A stretch of DNA of 64,000 bases from Buchnera aphidicola (Meitanaphis flavogallis) (GTDB lineage Bacteria; Pseudomonadota; Gammaproteobacteria; Enterobacterales; Enterobacteriaceae): assembly GCA_039830035.1 (NCBI GenBank), contig CP140038.1:124001-188000 (forward strand). Reading direction: 5' to 3'. Both the position numbers and the translations under genes were made by a program. The notes under the pieces were generated by a model that had not been told where the DNA came from, ran no database searches, and saw only the letters and a list, made by a program, of their open reading frames with translations. Shown in pieces: positions 52,218 to 62,608 of the stretch (its first letter is position 1; the number at the start of each line of letters is the position of its first letter).

Positions 52218-52688
52218 TATTGATTTTTTGTTATTTTTTTCTTTATCTTAGCTGTTTTATCATAATAATTTTAATATAGTAATTATTGTATGAAATAATG
52301 TTTTGAAGTTTTTAAATATAGTATTTAATTTTTTATAAATAATTTTAGTTACCTACTGACTATTTTAATAGGTTAAACATGAACGTGAAATTAAATAATA
52401 TTGTATTTATATTAATATATTGTTTAATTACATTTCTAAAGAATATGTTTATAAGATTGTGCATTATTTTTGGTATTAAATTAATATTTTATAATATACT
52501 GTACTATGAAAGTAGTATTTCATAAAAATTATTTATTGAGGTAAGAATTAATGTGAATAATTTAAATTATATAGTTTATAATCATAGATTAATTTCATTT
52601 AAGTACGTTAGTTACTACACATATTTAAATATATTGTATGATTTTTTTTATTATTTATTTTGAAAATAGAAGAATTTTTTTTGGTTTT
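52218..52688. other. Spacer nuoN-folC
   Basis: About 470 A+T-rich bases with no recognisable gene, tRNA or pseudogene. In E. coli accD lies before folC, and I see no remnant of it. It should hold the end of the nuo transcript and the folC promoter; neither stands out. Confidence 0.5.
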
Positions 52689-53945
52689 ATGTATATGAAT
52701 AATAGTTTAACTAAGTCTTTGTCTTTTTTTGAATGGTTAAGTTATCTTGAAAAATGTTATTTACATGTTAAACGTAGTGATATTAAAAATGTTGTTTTTA
52801 TTGCTAAAAAATTAGGAATATTACATTTGAATGCATTTGTTTATGTAGTAGGAGGTACTAATGGAAAAGGAACTACGTGTTTTGTATTGGAAAAAATGTT
52901 ATTGGAGCTCGGTTATCATGTAGGATTATATACTTCTCCGCATATGTTTCGATATACTGAGAGAATACGTATTAATGGATATGAATTAGAACACGACTTA
53001 CATGTTTCTTCTTTTATTGCAATTAAAAATGTATGCGGTTCATTATCTTTAACTTATTATGATTTTATTACTTTGTCGGCTTTATACTTGTTTAAGTATA
53101 GTAAACTTGATGTAATTATTTTAGAAGTTGGCTTAGGAGGTAGATTAGATGCTACAAATATTATTAATTCAGACGTTTCTATTATAACTAATATAGCTAT
53201 AGATCATTCAAATGTTTTAGGAGCAAATCGTAATGTTATTGGCATTGAAAAATCTGGAATTTTTCGTAAAAATAAAATTGCGATTATTTCTGAGAGACAT
53301 ATTCCAAATATTGTAAAATGCATTATTAGAAAAAATGAAGTCTATTCTAAATTAATAAATAAGGATTGGTTTTACAAAAAATACAACGATTTTTGGGCTT
53401 TTATTAGTAAAAATCATTTTTTTTTAGATTTACCACTTCCTAGAGTTTCATTAATTAATACTGCTACAGCATTAGCTGCTGTTACTGAATCAATATCTTG
53501 CATAAAAAAGCAGATTATTAAAAGTTGTATTGATAAAGTATCATTATTTGGACGATTTCAAATATTGTCTTATAATCCTAAAGTAGTTTTGGATGTTGCT
53601 CACAATTTTCATGCTACACAATTTTTATCGAAAAAGCTGATAAAAGTAAAAGGTACTGGTAAAATATATGCTATAATTGGAGTATTAAAAGAAAAAAATG
53701 TTTCAAGTCTTATAACTCCGTTGTTGCCGATAGTTGATTTTTGGTATTGTATTACATTGAATACATATCGTAGTATTTCGGCCGAAAAAATTATGCAACA
53801 TCTTCCTATACATATTTCTAAAGTGTGTTCTAGTATTGAATGTGCTTGGAAGGAAGTTCAAAATGTTGTCAGAGCGATAGATACTATTTTGGTATTTGGA
53901 TCGTTTTTTACAGTTTATGAAATATGTAAAGTTTTAAAAATATAA
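52689..53945 (+). CDS. folC: Folylpolyglutamate/dihydrofolate synthase
   Basis: FolC adds glutamate to dihydropteroate and to folates. The ATP-binding loop is VVGGTNGKGTTCFVLE; other landmarks are LYTSPHMFRYTERIRING, VILEVGLGGRLDATNI, SIITNIAIDHSNVLG, EKSGIFR, and DVAHN. I start at ATG 52689 (419 residues, E. coli 422), which brings the N-terminus in line with the family; the frame is open up to 52638 and ATG 52695 is also possible. None of these has a good ribosome site. cvpA follows, as in E. coli apart from the lost dedD. Confidence 0.95.
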   Translation: MYMNNSLTKSLSFFEWLSYLEKCYLHVKRSDIKNVVFIAKKLGILHLNAFVYVVGGTNGKGTTCFVLEKMLLELGYHVGLYTSPHMFRYTERIRINGYELEHDLHVSSFIAIKNVCGSLSLTYYDFITLSALYLFKYSKLDVIILEVGLGGRLDATNIINSDVSIITNIAIDHSNVLGANRNVIGIEKSGIFRKNKIAIISERHIPNIVKCIIRKNEVYSKLINKDWFYKKYNDFWAFISKNHFFLDLPLPRVSLINTATALAAVTESISCIKKQIIKSCIDKVSLFGRFQILSYNPKVVLDVAHNFHATQFLSKKLIKVKGTGKIYAIIGVLKEKNVSSLITPLLPIVDFWYCITLNTYRSISAEKIMQHLPIHISKVCSSIECAWKEVQNVVRAIDTILVFGSFFTVYEICKVLKI

Positions 53946-54004
53946 ATGAATTTATTTATATAAGATATTTAATATTTTAAAATTGTAATAAAAACGAATA
54001 TTTT

Positions 54005-54481
54005 ATGAATATAATAGATTATATTTCAATAGCAATCATTTTTATTTCTACTATTATAAGTTTTTCTCGTGGTTTTTTTCAAGAAATTATATCAATTTTT
54101 GTTTGGGTAATAGGGGTATATATATATTTTAAGTATTATCATTTTTTTTCTTTTTTTTCGATTTATGTTTATAATAAAGTTATAAGGTATACGATTAATT
54201 TTATAATTTTTTTTATTTTCTTATTTCTAATTAAATGGATATTAAATTATGTAATAACAATATTTTTATGTCAATTCCATTTATCCGTGTTGAATCAAAT
54301 ATTAGGAATTTTTTTTGGTATTATTAGAGGAACGTTGATTGTTTGTATAATATTATTTTTTTTAGAATGTTCAACTTTCTTCGTAAATAGCAAATTTTTT
54401 AAAAGTTCATTATTAATTCCTTATTATAATTATTTTATAAAAATGTTTTTAAAACTTTTCATAAAAAGTATTTTTATGTAA
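54005..54481 (+). CDS. cvpA: Colicin V production protein homologue CvpA
   Basis: CvpA is an inner-membrane protein with four hydrophobic segments; in E. coli it is needed for colicin V production and lies between dedD and purF, and its normal role concerns the envelope but is not settled. The 158 residues (E. coli 162) begin with NIIDYISIAIIFIST and contain SRGFFQEIISIFVWVIG, the conserved N-terminal signature, and GIIRGTLIVCIILF. The rest is low-complexity hydrophobic sequence. Its place after folC supports the call. Confidence 0.88.
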   Translation: MNIIDYISIAIIFISTIISFSRGFFQEIISIFVWVIGVYIYFKYYHFFSFFSIYVYNKVIRYTINFIIFFIFLFLIKWILNYVITIFLCQFHLSVLNQILGIFFGIIRGTLIVCIILFFLECSTFFVNSKFFKSSLLIPYYNYFIKMFLKLFIKSIFM

Positions 54482-54566
54482 TATTATTGTAGAATATATT
54501 TAAATATTTTTATAAAATTAGTTTTTTAAACGTTAACACAATTTTCTAATTTCTTCCTGTAACTGT

Positions 54567-54611
54567 TTTTGAGTACAGTAAATAAAAATGATAATTTTAT
54601 TGTACTCAAAA
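54567..54611. terminator. Hairpin between convergent cvpA and prs
   Basis: TTTTGAGTACA (54567-54577) and TGTACTCAAAA (54601-54611) pair over 11 bp, and ATAAAA/TTTTAT inside the loop can extend the structure. No U-tract follows on either strand, so it may act as a 3'-end stabiliser or a weak bidirectional terminator. Confidence 0.55.
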
Positions 54612-54644
54612 TATTGTATTTCTATGTAATAGAATAATATAAAA

Positions 54645-55592
54645 TTAGTGTTCAAACATAGCTGATATAGATTCTTCATTACTGATTCTACGAATAGCTT
54701 CAGCTAACATTCCAGCTAATGTTAACGTTCTTACATTAGGAAGTATTTTGATGTTTTTTGATAATGGAATTGTATCACATACTATTACTTCATCAATATT
54801 GGAATTTTTTAAATTTTCTGCTGCGTTTCCTGAAAAAATTGGATGTGTTGCATATGCAAAAACTCGTTTAGCTCCTCTATCTTTTAGAGCTTCAGCGGCT
54901 TTACATAATGTACCACCTGTATCGATCATATCATCTACTAAGATACAATCGCGATTAGCAACATCTCCAATGATGTTCATAACTTGTGATACATTAGCAT
55001 TAGGTCTGCGTTTGTCAATAATAGCCATATCTGTATCATGCAGTAGTTTTGCAATAGCTCTAGCTCTTACTACTCCTCCAATATCAGGAGAAACAATGAT
55101 GGGATTTTTAAGATTTATTTGTAACATATCTTCTAATAAAATTAAACTTCCAAATACATTATCAACTGGAACATCAAAAAATCCTTGAATTTGTTCAGCG
55201 TGTAGGTCTACTGTTAATACTCGATCTATTCCAATACTGGAAAAAAAATCGGCTATTACTTTTGCAGTGATTGGAACTCTAGATGAACGAACTCGACGAT
55301 CTTGTCTTGCATAGCCAAAGTAAGGAATTACAGCAGTAATTCTTCCCGCAGATGCTCTTCTTAAGGCATCTACCATTACTATTAATTCCATAAGGTTATC
55401 GTTAGTAGGATAACAAGTTGATTGAATAATAAATACATCATTACCACGAACGTTTTCATTTATTTGAACGCTAATTTCTCCATCACTAAATTGCCCTACT
55501 GATGCGTTTCCCAAATTCATGTATAATCGACTAGCAATAGATTTGGCTAAGTTTGGAACAGAATTTCCAGAAAATAATTTCATATCAGGCAC
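54645..55592 (-). CDS. prs: Ribose-phosphate pyrophosphokinase
   Basis: Prs makes PRPP, the precursor of nucleotides, histidine, tryptophan and NAD. The 315 residues equal E. coli and follow it almost throughout: [43 protein letters not shown], the PRPP loop [14 protein letters not shown], and the end [15 protein letters not shown]. The start is GTG (55592), as in E. coli, with a GAGG upstream. It lies downstream of ispE, as in E. coli. Confidence 0.98.
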   Translation of the reverse strand: MPDMKLFSGNSVPNLAKSIASRLYMNLGNASVGQFSDGEISVQINENVRGNDVFIIQSTCYPTNDNLMELIVMVDALRRASAGRITAVIPYFGYARQDRRVRSSRVPITAKVIADFFSSIGIDRVLTVDLHAEQIQGFFDVPVDNVFGSLILLEDMLQINLKNPIIVSPDIGGVVRARAIAKLLHDTDMAIIDKRRPNANVSQVMNIIGDVANRDCILVDDMIDTGGTLCKAAEALKDRGAKRVFAYATHPIFSGNAAENLKNSNIDEVIVCDTIPLSKNIKILPNVRTLTLAGMLAEAIRRISNEESISAMFEH

Positions 55593-55669
55593 GAGAAAAC
55601 CTCAGAATGTAAGATATATGAGTTTTTAATTTTATAATATTACAGTATGATTTAAAATAAATAATGTGA

Positions 55670-56520
55670 TTATAGTTGTTTATGCAATATTGAAATATTT
55701 GTACCATTGGTAATAAATCCATGAACATTTAAAGGTAATATAGAAAAAATTTTTATTGCGTTCTTTTTGGAATTAAATTCAGAAAAGATACAAGATCCTG
55801 TTCCTGTAATTCGAAATAGTGCATATCGAGATAGCCAGGTCATTAAATTGTTTATTTTATTGAATTGTTTTCTTACGAGTATTTCACAGTCGTTTTTAAA
55901 TGGTGTTTTTAATAATAAATTAATATTTTTTTTTTGAGAATTTCTTTTTAATTTCGGGTGAGAAAAAATTTGTTTGGTGGAGATTCTAATGTTTGGATAA
56001 ACTATTAAATACCATTTTTTTTTGGTTGTTATAGGATACAATATATTTCCTATTCCTTCTGCTATGGACGTTCTTCCCATAATAAAGAAAGGAACATCGG
56101 CTCCTAGATTTTTTCCGAAACTTGCTAATTGTGAAATGTTAAATTTTGTGTTCCATAATTTATTTAATGCGATTAATGTTGTTGCAGCATTAGATGACCC
56201 TCCACCTAGTCCTCCTCCTATTGGTATATTTTTATTTATATAAATGTTAGCTCCTAACTTTAGTGAGCAATTTTTTAATTTTTGTGCTTTTTTTTTAATA
56301 ATTTTGCTGCATGGATAATGATATTTTTAGAATGAGGTATATATGGTGTATGTGTTAATAGTTTTATATTCCCACTATTATTAGGAAAAATATATATTAT
56401 ATCTCCGTAATTCAACAATTGAAATAAAGTTTGGATATTATGGTAACCATCGTTTCGCATCCCTGTAATATATAAAAAAAGATTTATTTTGGCAGGAGAT
56501 AACCAGGTAGTTCTTATCAT
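55670..56520 (-). CDS. ispE: 4-diphosphocytidyl-2-C-methyl-D-erythritol kinase, frameshifted at a poly(A) tract
   Basis: IspE (YchB) is the kinase of the MEP isoprenoid route. The ATG frame from 56520 gives [13 protein letters not shown] with the active-site Lys and ends early after about 81 residues. The continuing frame encodes [18 protein letters not shown], the GHMP-kinase ATP loop, LGADVPFF and the rest to 55670. The two frames join at nine A (minus strand of 56288-56296): one more A gives a product of 283 residues, the E. coli length. No other damage is seen. Since ispH of the same pathway is intact, a working IspE is expected, probably through slippage at the A tract (inference). It could also be a fresh pseudogene or a sequencing error. 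Confidence 0.85.
56288..56296 (-). repeat. A9 tract at the ispE frameshift
   Basis: Nine T on the plus strand, nine A in the ispE sense. The frame before it reads LLKKKHKN and stop; with ten A it reads LLKKKAQK and continues in the conserved frame. Confidence 0.9.
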
Positions 56521-57147
56521 ATTGAAACACCGATTATTAGAATAAGATAATAGAATTTTTTTATCTTAATTAAGTCAAATAAATTTTAAAATAGTTTTAT
56601 GGGTGGTAGTATAAACGTATTGACTAATAATTATACAACAAGACGTTGTGATTTAAATATAAAATGTATACTTTTATATAGAGTTTATTTTTTTATTCGA
56701 GTTAATTTGATAAAATTTTATTTATTAATAGTGTAGTGATATAATGACATAATTTAATATGTTTTAAGATAACATTTTTAGTTTTTTTTAATTCGCATTT
56801 TTCTTTTTATTTATGATTTTAAAGATATTTTTGAAACTGTTGTATTCATCTTTATTTAATAGGACTAATAAATATCATTAAATCATCTTGATACTAATAT
56901 TGTTTTAAAATTTTATAGAATTTTGGTAGTTAATTAAAAAAATAGTAAATAGTTTTTTGTAGATTTTTTTGAAGTTATGTGTATTTTTACGCAAATTTTT
57001 TAACAGTAATATTTAAATAAATGTATTTTGACATATTTGCAAGAATTAATATACTTTATTTTTTGAGACAATAAATTTATGCTATAAAAGGATAAGTTAT
57101 GCACGTTCATTGCGTATAGACAAATTAATTTAAGGGTGTATTTAAAA
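56521..57147. other. Divergent spacer ispE/prfA
   Basis: The longest gap in the window (about 630 bases). In E. coli lolB and hemA lie in this interval; I find no open frame or stretch that I can ascribe to either. Only a promoter for prfA (57028-57055) is recognisable. Confidence 0.55.
57028..57055 (+). promoter_or_regulatory. Sigma-70 promoter of prfA
   Basis: TTGACA (57028-57033), spacer of 16 bases, TATACT (57050-57055). The -35 box is perfect and the -10 box has five of six consensus bases. It lies about 90 bases before the prfA start and is the best sigma-70 type promoter I saw in the window. Confidence 0.7.
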
Positions 57148-58236
57148 GTGAAAGATTTTATTATAAAAAAATTAGAAGATTTACATAAAAGGTATAAAGA
57201 AATTGAATATATGTTGTCTGACGTAAATATTTTTTCTAATCCAAAAAAATTTCGAAAATTATCCAAAGAGTATTTAAAATTATCTAATATTAATAATTGT
57301 TTTATTGATTGGAAGGTTAATGAAGATAACAAAAAAACAGTTTCATATTTATTGGATGATAGCGAATTGCATGATATGGCTAAAGAAGAATTAGAAATAG
57401 TTTGTTTTAAGAAAATTAAATTAGAAAATGAATTAAAAATGTTGTTATTACCTAATGATCCATTTGATAAAAAAAATTGTTTTGTTGAAATTAGAGCAGC
57501 TACAGGAGGAGATGAAGCTGCTATATTTGCTGGAAATTTATTGAAAATGTATATTAGATATGCAGAGTTGAAACATTGGAAAACAGAAATTATTAATATT
57601 ACTCATAGCGACCAAGGAGGTTGTAAAGATGTAATAATGAAGGTGACTGGTAAAGGAGTATGTGGAAAATTAAAATTTGAATCTGGAGGTCATAGAGTAC
57701 AAAGAGTACCACAAACAGAATCTCAAGGACGTATCCATACTTCAACATGTACAGTAGCTATTATTCCTGTAGTGCCAGAAAAAGAAGTGACAAGAATTAA
57801 TACTAATGATTTGAAAATTGATACGTTTAGATCTTCTGGAGCAGGTGGACAACATGTAAACACTACAGATTCAGCTATTAGAATTACTCATATTCCAACT
57901 GGTCATGTAGTAGAATGTCAAGATGAACGTTCTCAACATAAAAATAAGGCTAAAGCATTATCTGTTTTAGTTTCGAGGATTCAAGCAGAACAGTTTTCTC
58001 AACGTCGTGAAGAAAATGCTATTATGCGTCGTAATCTTTTAGGTAGTGGAATGCGTTCAGATAGAAATAGAACTTATAATTTTTCTAAAAATAGAGTAAC
58101 TGATCATAGGATTAACTTAACATTGTATGCTTTAAACGACATATTAAATGGAAATTTAGATTTGTTAATTGATCCAATTATTCAAGAATATCAAGCTAAT
58201 TACTTATCTAGTTTTTTTAATAATATTGTTCAATGA
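57148..58236 (+). CDS. prfA: Peptide chain release factor 1
   Basis: RF1 reads UAA and UAG and releases the finished chain. GTG 57148 gives [15 protein letters not shown], which lines up with the E. coli N-terminus, and a length of 362 (E. coli 360); AAGGG lies 11 bases before it. An in-frame GTG at 57136 sits on that ribosome site. The codon-reading PxT motif is PQT in [14 protein letters not shown], and the catalytic GGQ is in [15 protein letters not shown]. It overlaps prmC by four bases, which joins RF1 to its own modifying enzyme. Confidence 0.97.
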   Translation: MKDFIIKKLEDLHKRYKEIEYMLSDVNIFSNPKKFRKLSKEYLKLSNINNCFIDWKVNEDNKKTVSYLLDDSELHDMAKEELEIVCFKKIKLENELKMLLLPNDPFDKKNCFVEIRAATGGDEAAIFAGNLLKMYIRYAELKHWKTEIINITHSDQGGCKDVIMKVTGKGVCGKLKFESGGHRVQRVPQTESQGRIHTSTCTVAIIPVVPEKEVTRINTNDLKIDTFRSSGAGGQHVNTTDSAIRITHIPTGHVVECQDERSQHKNKAKALSVLVSRIQAEQFSQRREENAIMRRNLLGSGMRSDRNRTYNFSKNRVTDHRINLTLYALNDILNGNLDLLIDPIIQEYQANYLSSFFNNIVQ

Positions 58237-59060
58237 ATGTTAAATCTTGGCTAGATACAGCTTGCTTACAATTGAATAATTCTAGTACTAAATTAGATTT
58301 AGAAGTCTTGCTTAGTCATGTTCTTCATAGAAGTATTGATTGGTTAATTGGTCATAGTTCTTATAAAATATCTAAAAATGACTTTGAACAGTTAAATAAT
58401 TTACTAAAACGTAGGATCAATGGCGAACCTATTGCATATTTGATTAAACAAAAAGAGTTTTGGTCATTGCCCTTTATTGTATCATATGACACTTTAATTC
58501 CTCGCCCCGACACTGAAATGTTAGTAGAACAAACTTTAACTCGATTAGACAATATTAATCACAAAAGTATATTAGATTTAGGAACAGGTTGTGGTTGTAT
58601 AGCTTTGACTTTGGCTAGTATAAAATTTAATTGTTATATTGTAGGTATAGATTGCGTACAGAAAGCTATTCATATAGCTAAAAAAAATGCAAAAATGTTG
58701 CAATTAAACAATGTTATATTTTTTCATAGTTTTTGGTTTTCTTCTGTCGATCAAAAATTTGATATTATTGTAAGTAATCCTCCTTATATTAGTTTGAATG
58801 AAATTGATAATTTAGAAAAAGAAGTGTTATTTGAACCATTGACAGCGTTAGTTTCTTCGGACAATGGATTGGGCTCTATTTGTTATATTATTAAGAATTC
58901 TAAGAAATACTTAAAAAATATGGGTTGGTTATTGATAGAGCATGGTTGGATGCAAAAGGTTCGAGTACAAAAATTGTTTAAGCAACATAATTTTTTTAAT
59001 ATAATTACTTATCAAGATTATTCTGGAAATAATAGAATTACTGTTGGACAGAGGAGATAG
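58233..59060 (+). CDS. prmC: Peptide chain release factor N5-glutamine methyltransferase
   Basis: PrmC (HemK) methylates the Gln of the GGQ motif in RF1 and RF2. The 275 residues (E. coli 277) have an N-terminal helical domain, then [20 protein letters not shown], the S-adenosylmethionine loop [16 protein letters not shown], and the active-site motif VSNPPYIS. It overlaps the prfA stop (ATGA), so the two are translationally coupled. Confidence 0.96.
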   Translation: MNVKSWLDTACLQLNNSSTKLDLEVLLSHVLHRSIDWLIGHSSYKISKNDFEQLNNLLKRRINGEPIAYLIKQKEFWSLPFIVSYDTLIPRPDTEMLVEQTLTRLDNINHKSILDLGTGCGCIALTLASIKFNCYIVGIDCVQKAIHIAKKNAKMLQLNNVIFFHSFWFSSVDQKFDIIVSNPPYISLNEIDNLEKEVLFEPLTALVSSDNGLGSICYIIKNSKKYLKNMGWLLIEHGWMQKVRVQKLFKQHNFFNIITYQDYSGNNRITVGQRR

Positions 59061-59220
59061 ATGTGGATGTTAATTTTACATTTTAATATACGATTTACGT
59101 TGGTATTTCAGTAAATTTCAGTTGTTTTATGCTATAATGATTTTTTAGTATATAATTTTTACGGTTATATTTGGTTTTTCAATTAAATAAAAAATTTATA
59201 ATGTAATTATTGGAAATCAT

Positions 59221-60030
59221 ATGACATCTTTTTTTGGTTGTGATGTTTCTAAATCACCATTATGCGAATCAATTGTTTCTATATTATGTCTTATTCGATC
59301 AGATTTTCCTACTGATTTTGTAGTTCAAGAATTAAGTAATAGAGTAGAAGAAGCTAAATCGTATGTAGCATCTGAAAAAGAAATGCATTGTAAGCTAAAA
59401 AAGTTAATAGAATTGTTTTATGATCATTGGAAATTTGGTGGAGCTACTGGAGTATATAAGTTGTCTGATGTTTTATGGTTAGACAATGTTTTAAAAACTC
59501 GTCAAGGTACTGCAGTTTCATTGGGGGTAATATTATTACATATTGCTCAGAAGCTCTGTTTACCTCTTGTTCCAGTAATTTTTCCTACTCAATTAATTTT
59601 ACGTGTCGATAAATTAAATAAAAAAATGTGGTTAATAAATCCGTTTAATGGAGATACATTAGACGAACATGTACTAGAAGCATGGTTGAAAGGTAACATT
59701 AGCCCTATAGCAGAATTATATGAAAATGATTTATATGAAGCTCAACATTTAACAGTTATAAGAAAAATGTTAGATGCATTAAAAAATGCATTAATAGAAG
59801 AAAAAAAAATGGAATTAGCATTAAATGTGAGTAATGTATTATTAAAAATTAATCCCAATGATCCTTATGAAATACGTGATCGAGGATTAATATATGCTCA
59901 ACTGGAATGTAATCATGTTGCATTAGCTGATCTTATCTATTTCGTAGAACATTGTCCTGAAGATCCTATTAGTGAAATAATAAAAGTTCAAATTCATGCA
60001 ATAGAAAAGAAAAAATTTACGTTACATTAA
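59221..60030 (+). CDS. sirB1: SirB1/YchA family protein (transglutaminase-like with TPR)
   Basis: A 269-residue protein of the SirB1 family, the E. coli length. The N-terminal half has the transglutaminase-like core (LKTRQGTAVSLGVILLHIA, LPLVPVIFP, LWLINPFNGDTL-like), and the C-terminal part from about 185 looks like TPR repeats (ALNVSNVLLKINPNDPYEIRDRGLIYAQL in parts: LKINPNDPYEIRDRG). The biochemical role of SirB1 is not known; the family is conserved next to prfA-prmC in gamma-proteobacteria. Its retention in a reduced genome suggests a housekeeping role. sirB2, which lies between prmC and sirB1 in E. coli, is missing. Confidence 0.9.
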   Translation: MTSFFGCDVSKSPLCESIVSILCLIRSDFPTDFVVQELSNRVEEAKSYVASEKEMHCKLKKLIELFYDHWKFGGATGVYKLSDVLWLDNVLKTRQGTAVSLGVILLHIAQKLCLPLVPVIFPTQLILRVDKLNKKMWLINPFNGDTLDEHVLEAWLKGNISPIAELYENDLYEAQHLTVIRKMLDALKNALIEEKKMELALNVSNVLLKINPNDPYEIRDRGLIYAQLECNHVALADLIYFVEHCPEDPISEIIKVQIHAIEKKKFTLH

Positions 60031-60247
60031 AATCATTTATGTACTTTAAAGTAAAAAATTGTTTTTAAATATACGACTTCATAATAAAATTTACGATAAA
60101 TTCTTATTATATTAAAAAGTTAATTTATGTTGTATTTATTATGTTAATGTATGTTTTAATATAATTCATTACGTTCATATGATGTGAGATTTAATAAGAT
60201 AGATTCTATTTTTTTAAGTATTAATATTGTTTTAGTTCTTTATTTTT

Positions 60248-61117
60248 TTAATCGTTATAGAAGTTATAAAAGATTTGTGATATTTTTTTGTTAACATTTT
60301 TTAGCCATGTTTGAGGTGTTATTGGCATTTGACGTTTATGCATAGTATGGATAAAATATTTTTCAATTGCTAATTGACTTTTTTTATTAATTTTCTTACC
60401 TTCTAAATAAGAATCAATATCTAAATAAGTTACACCTAAAATTTCTTCATCAGTTTTGTATGGATGCATATCTTCTAAATTTGCTCTAGGCTGTTTTAGA
60501 TAAAGATGAGGTGGGCATTTTAGTTCTTTTAACAATAATTTTCCTTGTTTTTTATTTAACTCAGAAATAGGATTAATATCTGTTCCTCCATCTCCATATT
60601 TTGTAAAAAATCCAGTAATTGCTTCAGAAGCGTGATCAGTTCCAACAACGATACCTTTATATGCACTAGCAATGTTATATTGTATCTTCATTCTTTCTCT
60701 AGCTTTGTTGTTTTCTCTCATATGATCAGATACATTTACTCCTGATTTTTGTAGTGCTTGTTCAGTATTTAATACAGATTTTTTTATATTAATGTTTAAC
60801 ATTATTTGAGGTTTGATAAAGTTTATTGCATCTTGACAATCGTTTGAATCTATTTGTTTTCCATATGGTAGGCATAATAAAATAAGTTTATAAGTTCTAC
60901 AATGAAAAACAGTATTAAGTTTGTTTATGGCTAATTGACACAATTTTCCAGTTAGTGTTGAGTCTTGTCCACCGCTAATTCCTAATACTAATGTTTTAAT
61001 TTTATCATGATGTAGTATATATTCTTTAATAAAGTTAATTATTCTGTGAATTTCAAATTTAGGATTAATATTAGATTTTACACCTAAAGTATTGATAATT
61101 TTTTTTTGTAAACTCAT
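60248..61117 (-). CDS. nadE: NH3-dependent NAD synthetase
   Basis: NadE makes NAD from deamido-NAD, ammonia and ATP. The P-loop SGGQDST is at residues 48-54; other landmarks are VVGTDHASEAITGFFTKYGD, GGTDINPISELNKKQGK and EEILGVTYLDID. There is no glutaminase domain, so ammonia is the donor. It has 289 residues, about 14 more than E. coli (275), and the surplus lies at the C-terminus after the KRQMPITPQTW segment. The enzyme keeps the NADH pool for the nuo complex supplied. Confidence 0.96.
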   Translation of the reverse strand: MSLQKKIINTLGVKSNINPKFEIHRIINFIKEYILHHDKIKTLVLGISGGQDSTLTGKLCQLAINKLNTVFHCRTYKLILLCLPYGKQIDSNDCQDAINFIKPQIMLNINIKKSVLNTEQALQKSGVNVSDHMRENNKARERMKIQYNIASAYKGIVVGTDHASEAITGFFTKYGDGGTDINPISELNKKQGKLLLKELKCPPHLYLKQPRANLEDMHPYKTDEEILGVTYLDIDSYLEGKKINKKSQLAIEKYFIHTMHKRQMPITPQTWLKNVNKKISQIFYNFYND

Positions 61118-61335
61118 AATTTATCTCTTATAAATATGTTAATTTATATTATATAGATAATATTTTAAATTATAAATGTAGTTATTGATAATAATATTTC
61201 AATATATATATATTTATAGAAAATATTAGTTAGTATTTAAAATTTATAATTTCAAATATCTGTTGTATAATAAATTGTATAGAGTATTTTTTTAAAATGA
61301 CATAACAATGTATATCATAAATTTGGAATACTATT

Positions 61336-62540
61336 ATGTGCGATCCGTTAGTTTTTACTTTAAATTGTGGTAGTTCATCTATAAAGTTTGCTGTTATAAA
61401 TTCAGCAAAAAATCAAATAGCATTGTCAGGATTAGTTGATTTTTTAGGTTTTTCTGAAATAAGCATTTCATGGATAATAAAATCTGAAAAATACAATAAA
61501 AAATTTCAAAAGTCAACAAGTTATGTAGATATAATTCTTTTTATTGTATGTCATATCCTAAAAAAAGATTTAAAAATATATAATTATATTTCATGTATAG
61601 GGCATCGTGTAGTTCATGGTGGGTCAAATTTGAAAAAGTCAGAAATAATAACTGAAGAAATAATACAAGATATTAAACATGCTTCTTTTTTTGCCCCGTT
61701 GCATAATCCTATCAATTTATTAGGTATTCAAGCTACATTAGTTTGTTTTCCTCATCTAAAAAAAAAAATGTAGCTGTATTCGATACAGCATTTCATAGTA
61801 CGATACCAAAAACATCTTATTTATATGCTATTCCTTATACTTTTTATAAAAAGTATGGTATTAGAAGATATGGAGCACATGGTATAAGTCATTCTTATGT
61901 CATGCATTGTACTTCTAAATTTTTAAAAATTCCGGTACCGAAATTGAATATTATTACCTGTCATTTAGGAAATGGTGCATCAGTAGCAGCTATTCGAGGT
62001 GGTATTTGTGTAGATACTTCAATGGGTTTAACGCCATTAGAAGGTTTAGTTATGGGTACTAGAAGTGGAGATATAGATCCTGCAATTATTTTTTTTATGT
62101 ACAATAAATTAAAAATGAATATGAAAGACATTGAAAATATTTTGATTAAAAAATCAGGATTATTAGGATTAAGTGAATTGAGTAGTGATTTGCGTGATTT
62201 AGAGGATAAATATTTTTATAATAGTAAAGTAAAGTTATCTATTGATGTATTTTGTCATCGTTTATCCAAATATATTAGTTCTTATTCTTCGTTAATGGAA
62301 GGGAGATTAGATGCTCTTGTTTTTACTGGTGGAATTGGAGAAAATTCTTGTTTAATTAGAACTATTACTATTTCTTATTTATCTTTGTTAAATTGTAAAA
62401 TTAATAAAAAATTAAATATGTTAATTAAACGTGGTAAAAAAGGCTTAATTAATGCTAAAGACAGTATATCTATATTAGTAATACCGACTCATGAAGAATT
62501 AGTAATAGCAAAAGAAGCGGTATCATTGATTAGTAATTAG
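61336..62540 (+). CDS. ackA: Acetate kinase, frameshifted at a poly(A) tract
   Basis: AckA interconverts acetyl phosphate plus ADP and acetate plus ATP. The first frame has [24 protein letters not shown] and [10 protein letters not shown] and stops at 61773. The second continues with [52 protein letters not shown] and FTGGIGENS. The frames meet at 11 A (61758-61768); with 12 A the product is 401 residues (E. coli 400) and the junction [10 protein letters not shown] has the same length as the E. coli LKDKNVAVFD. All catalytic segments are present. pta follows 68 bases later. Rescue by transcriptional slippage is the likely reading; a young pseudogene or a sequencing error is possible. Confidence 0.88.
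61758..61768 (+). repeat. A11 tract at the ackA frameshift
   Basis: Eleven A between CTCATCT and TGTAGC. The 5' frame reads three Lys, Met and stop; a twelfth A would fuse it to the conserved 3' frame. Confidence 0.92.
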
Positions 62541-62608
62541 TAAAATATAATTGTTTTGTAAAAAATGATTGTGTGTAAAAATAGAATTTATTTTTGGAGT
62601 AAATTTTC

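Noticed and set aside
55411..55412. Idea that the long antisense frames opposite prs, thrS and carB are genes
   Set aside because: They are shadows of strongly conserved genes and carry no motif, ribosome site or conserved neighbour of their own.
55670..56080. Short IspE fragment starting at an internal ATG as an independent gene
   Set aside because: The same frame is open further upstream and there encodes the conserved GHMP ATP loop, so the piece is the remainder of ispE.
61743..62540. 3' part of ackA as a separate gene starting at TTG 61743
   Set aside because: It has no ribosome site, overlaps the first frame, and encodes only the C-terminal two thirds of one enzyme; a frameshift in the A tract explains it better.
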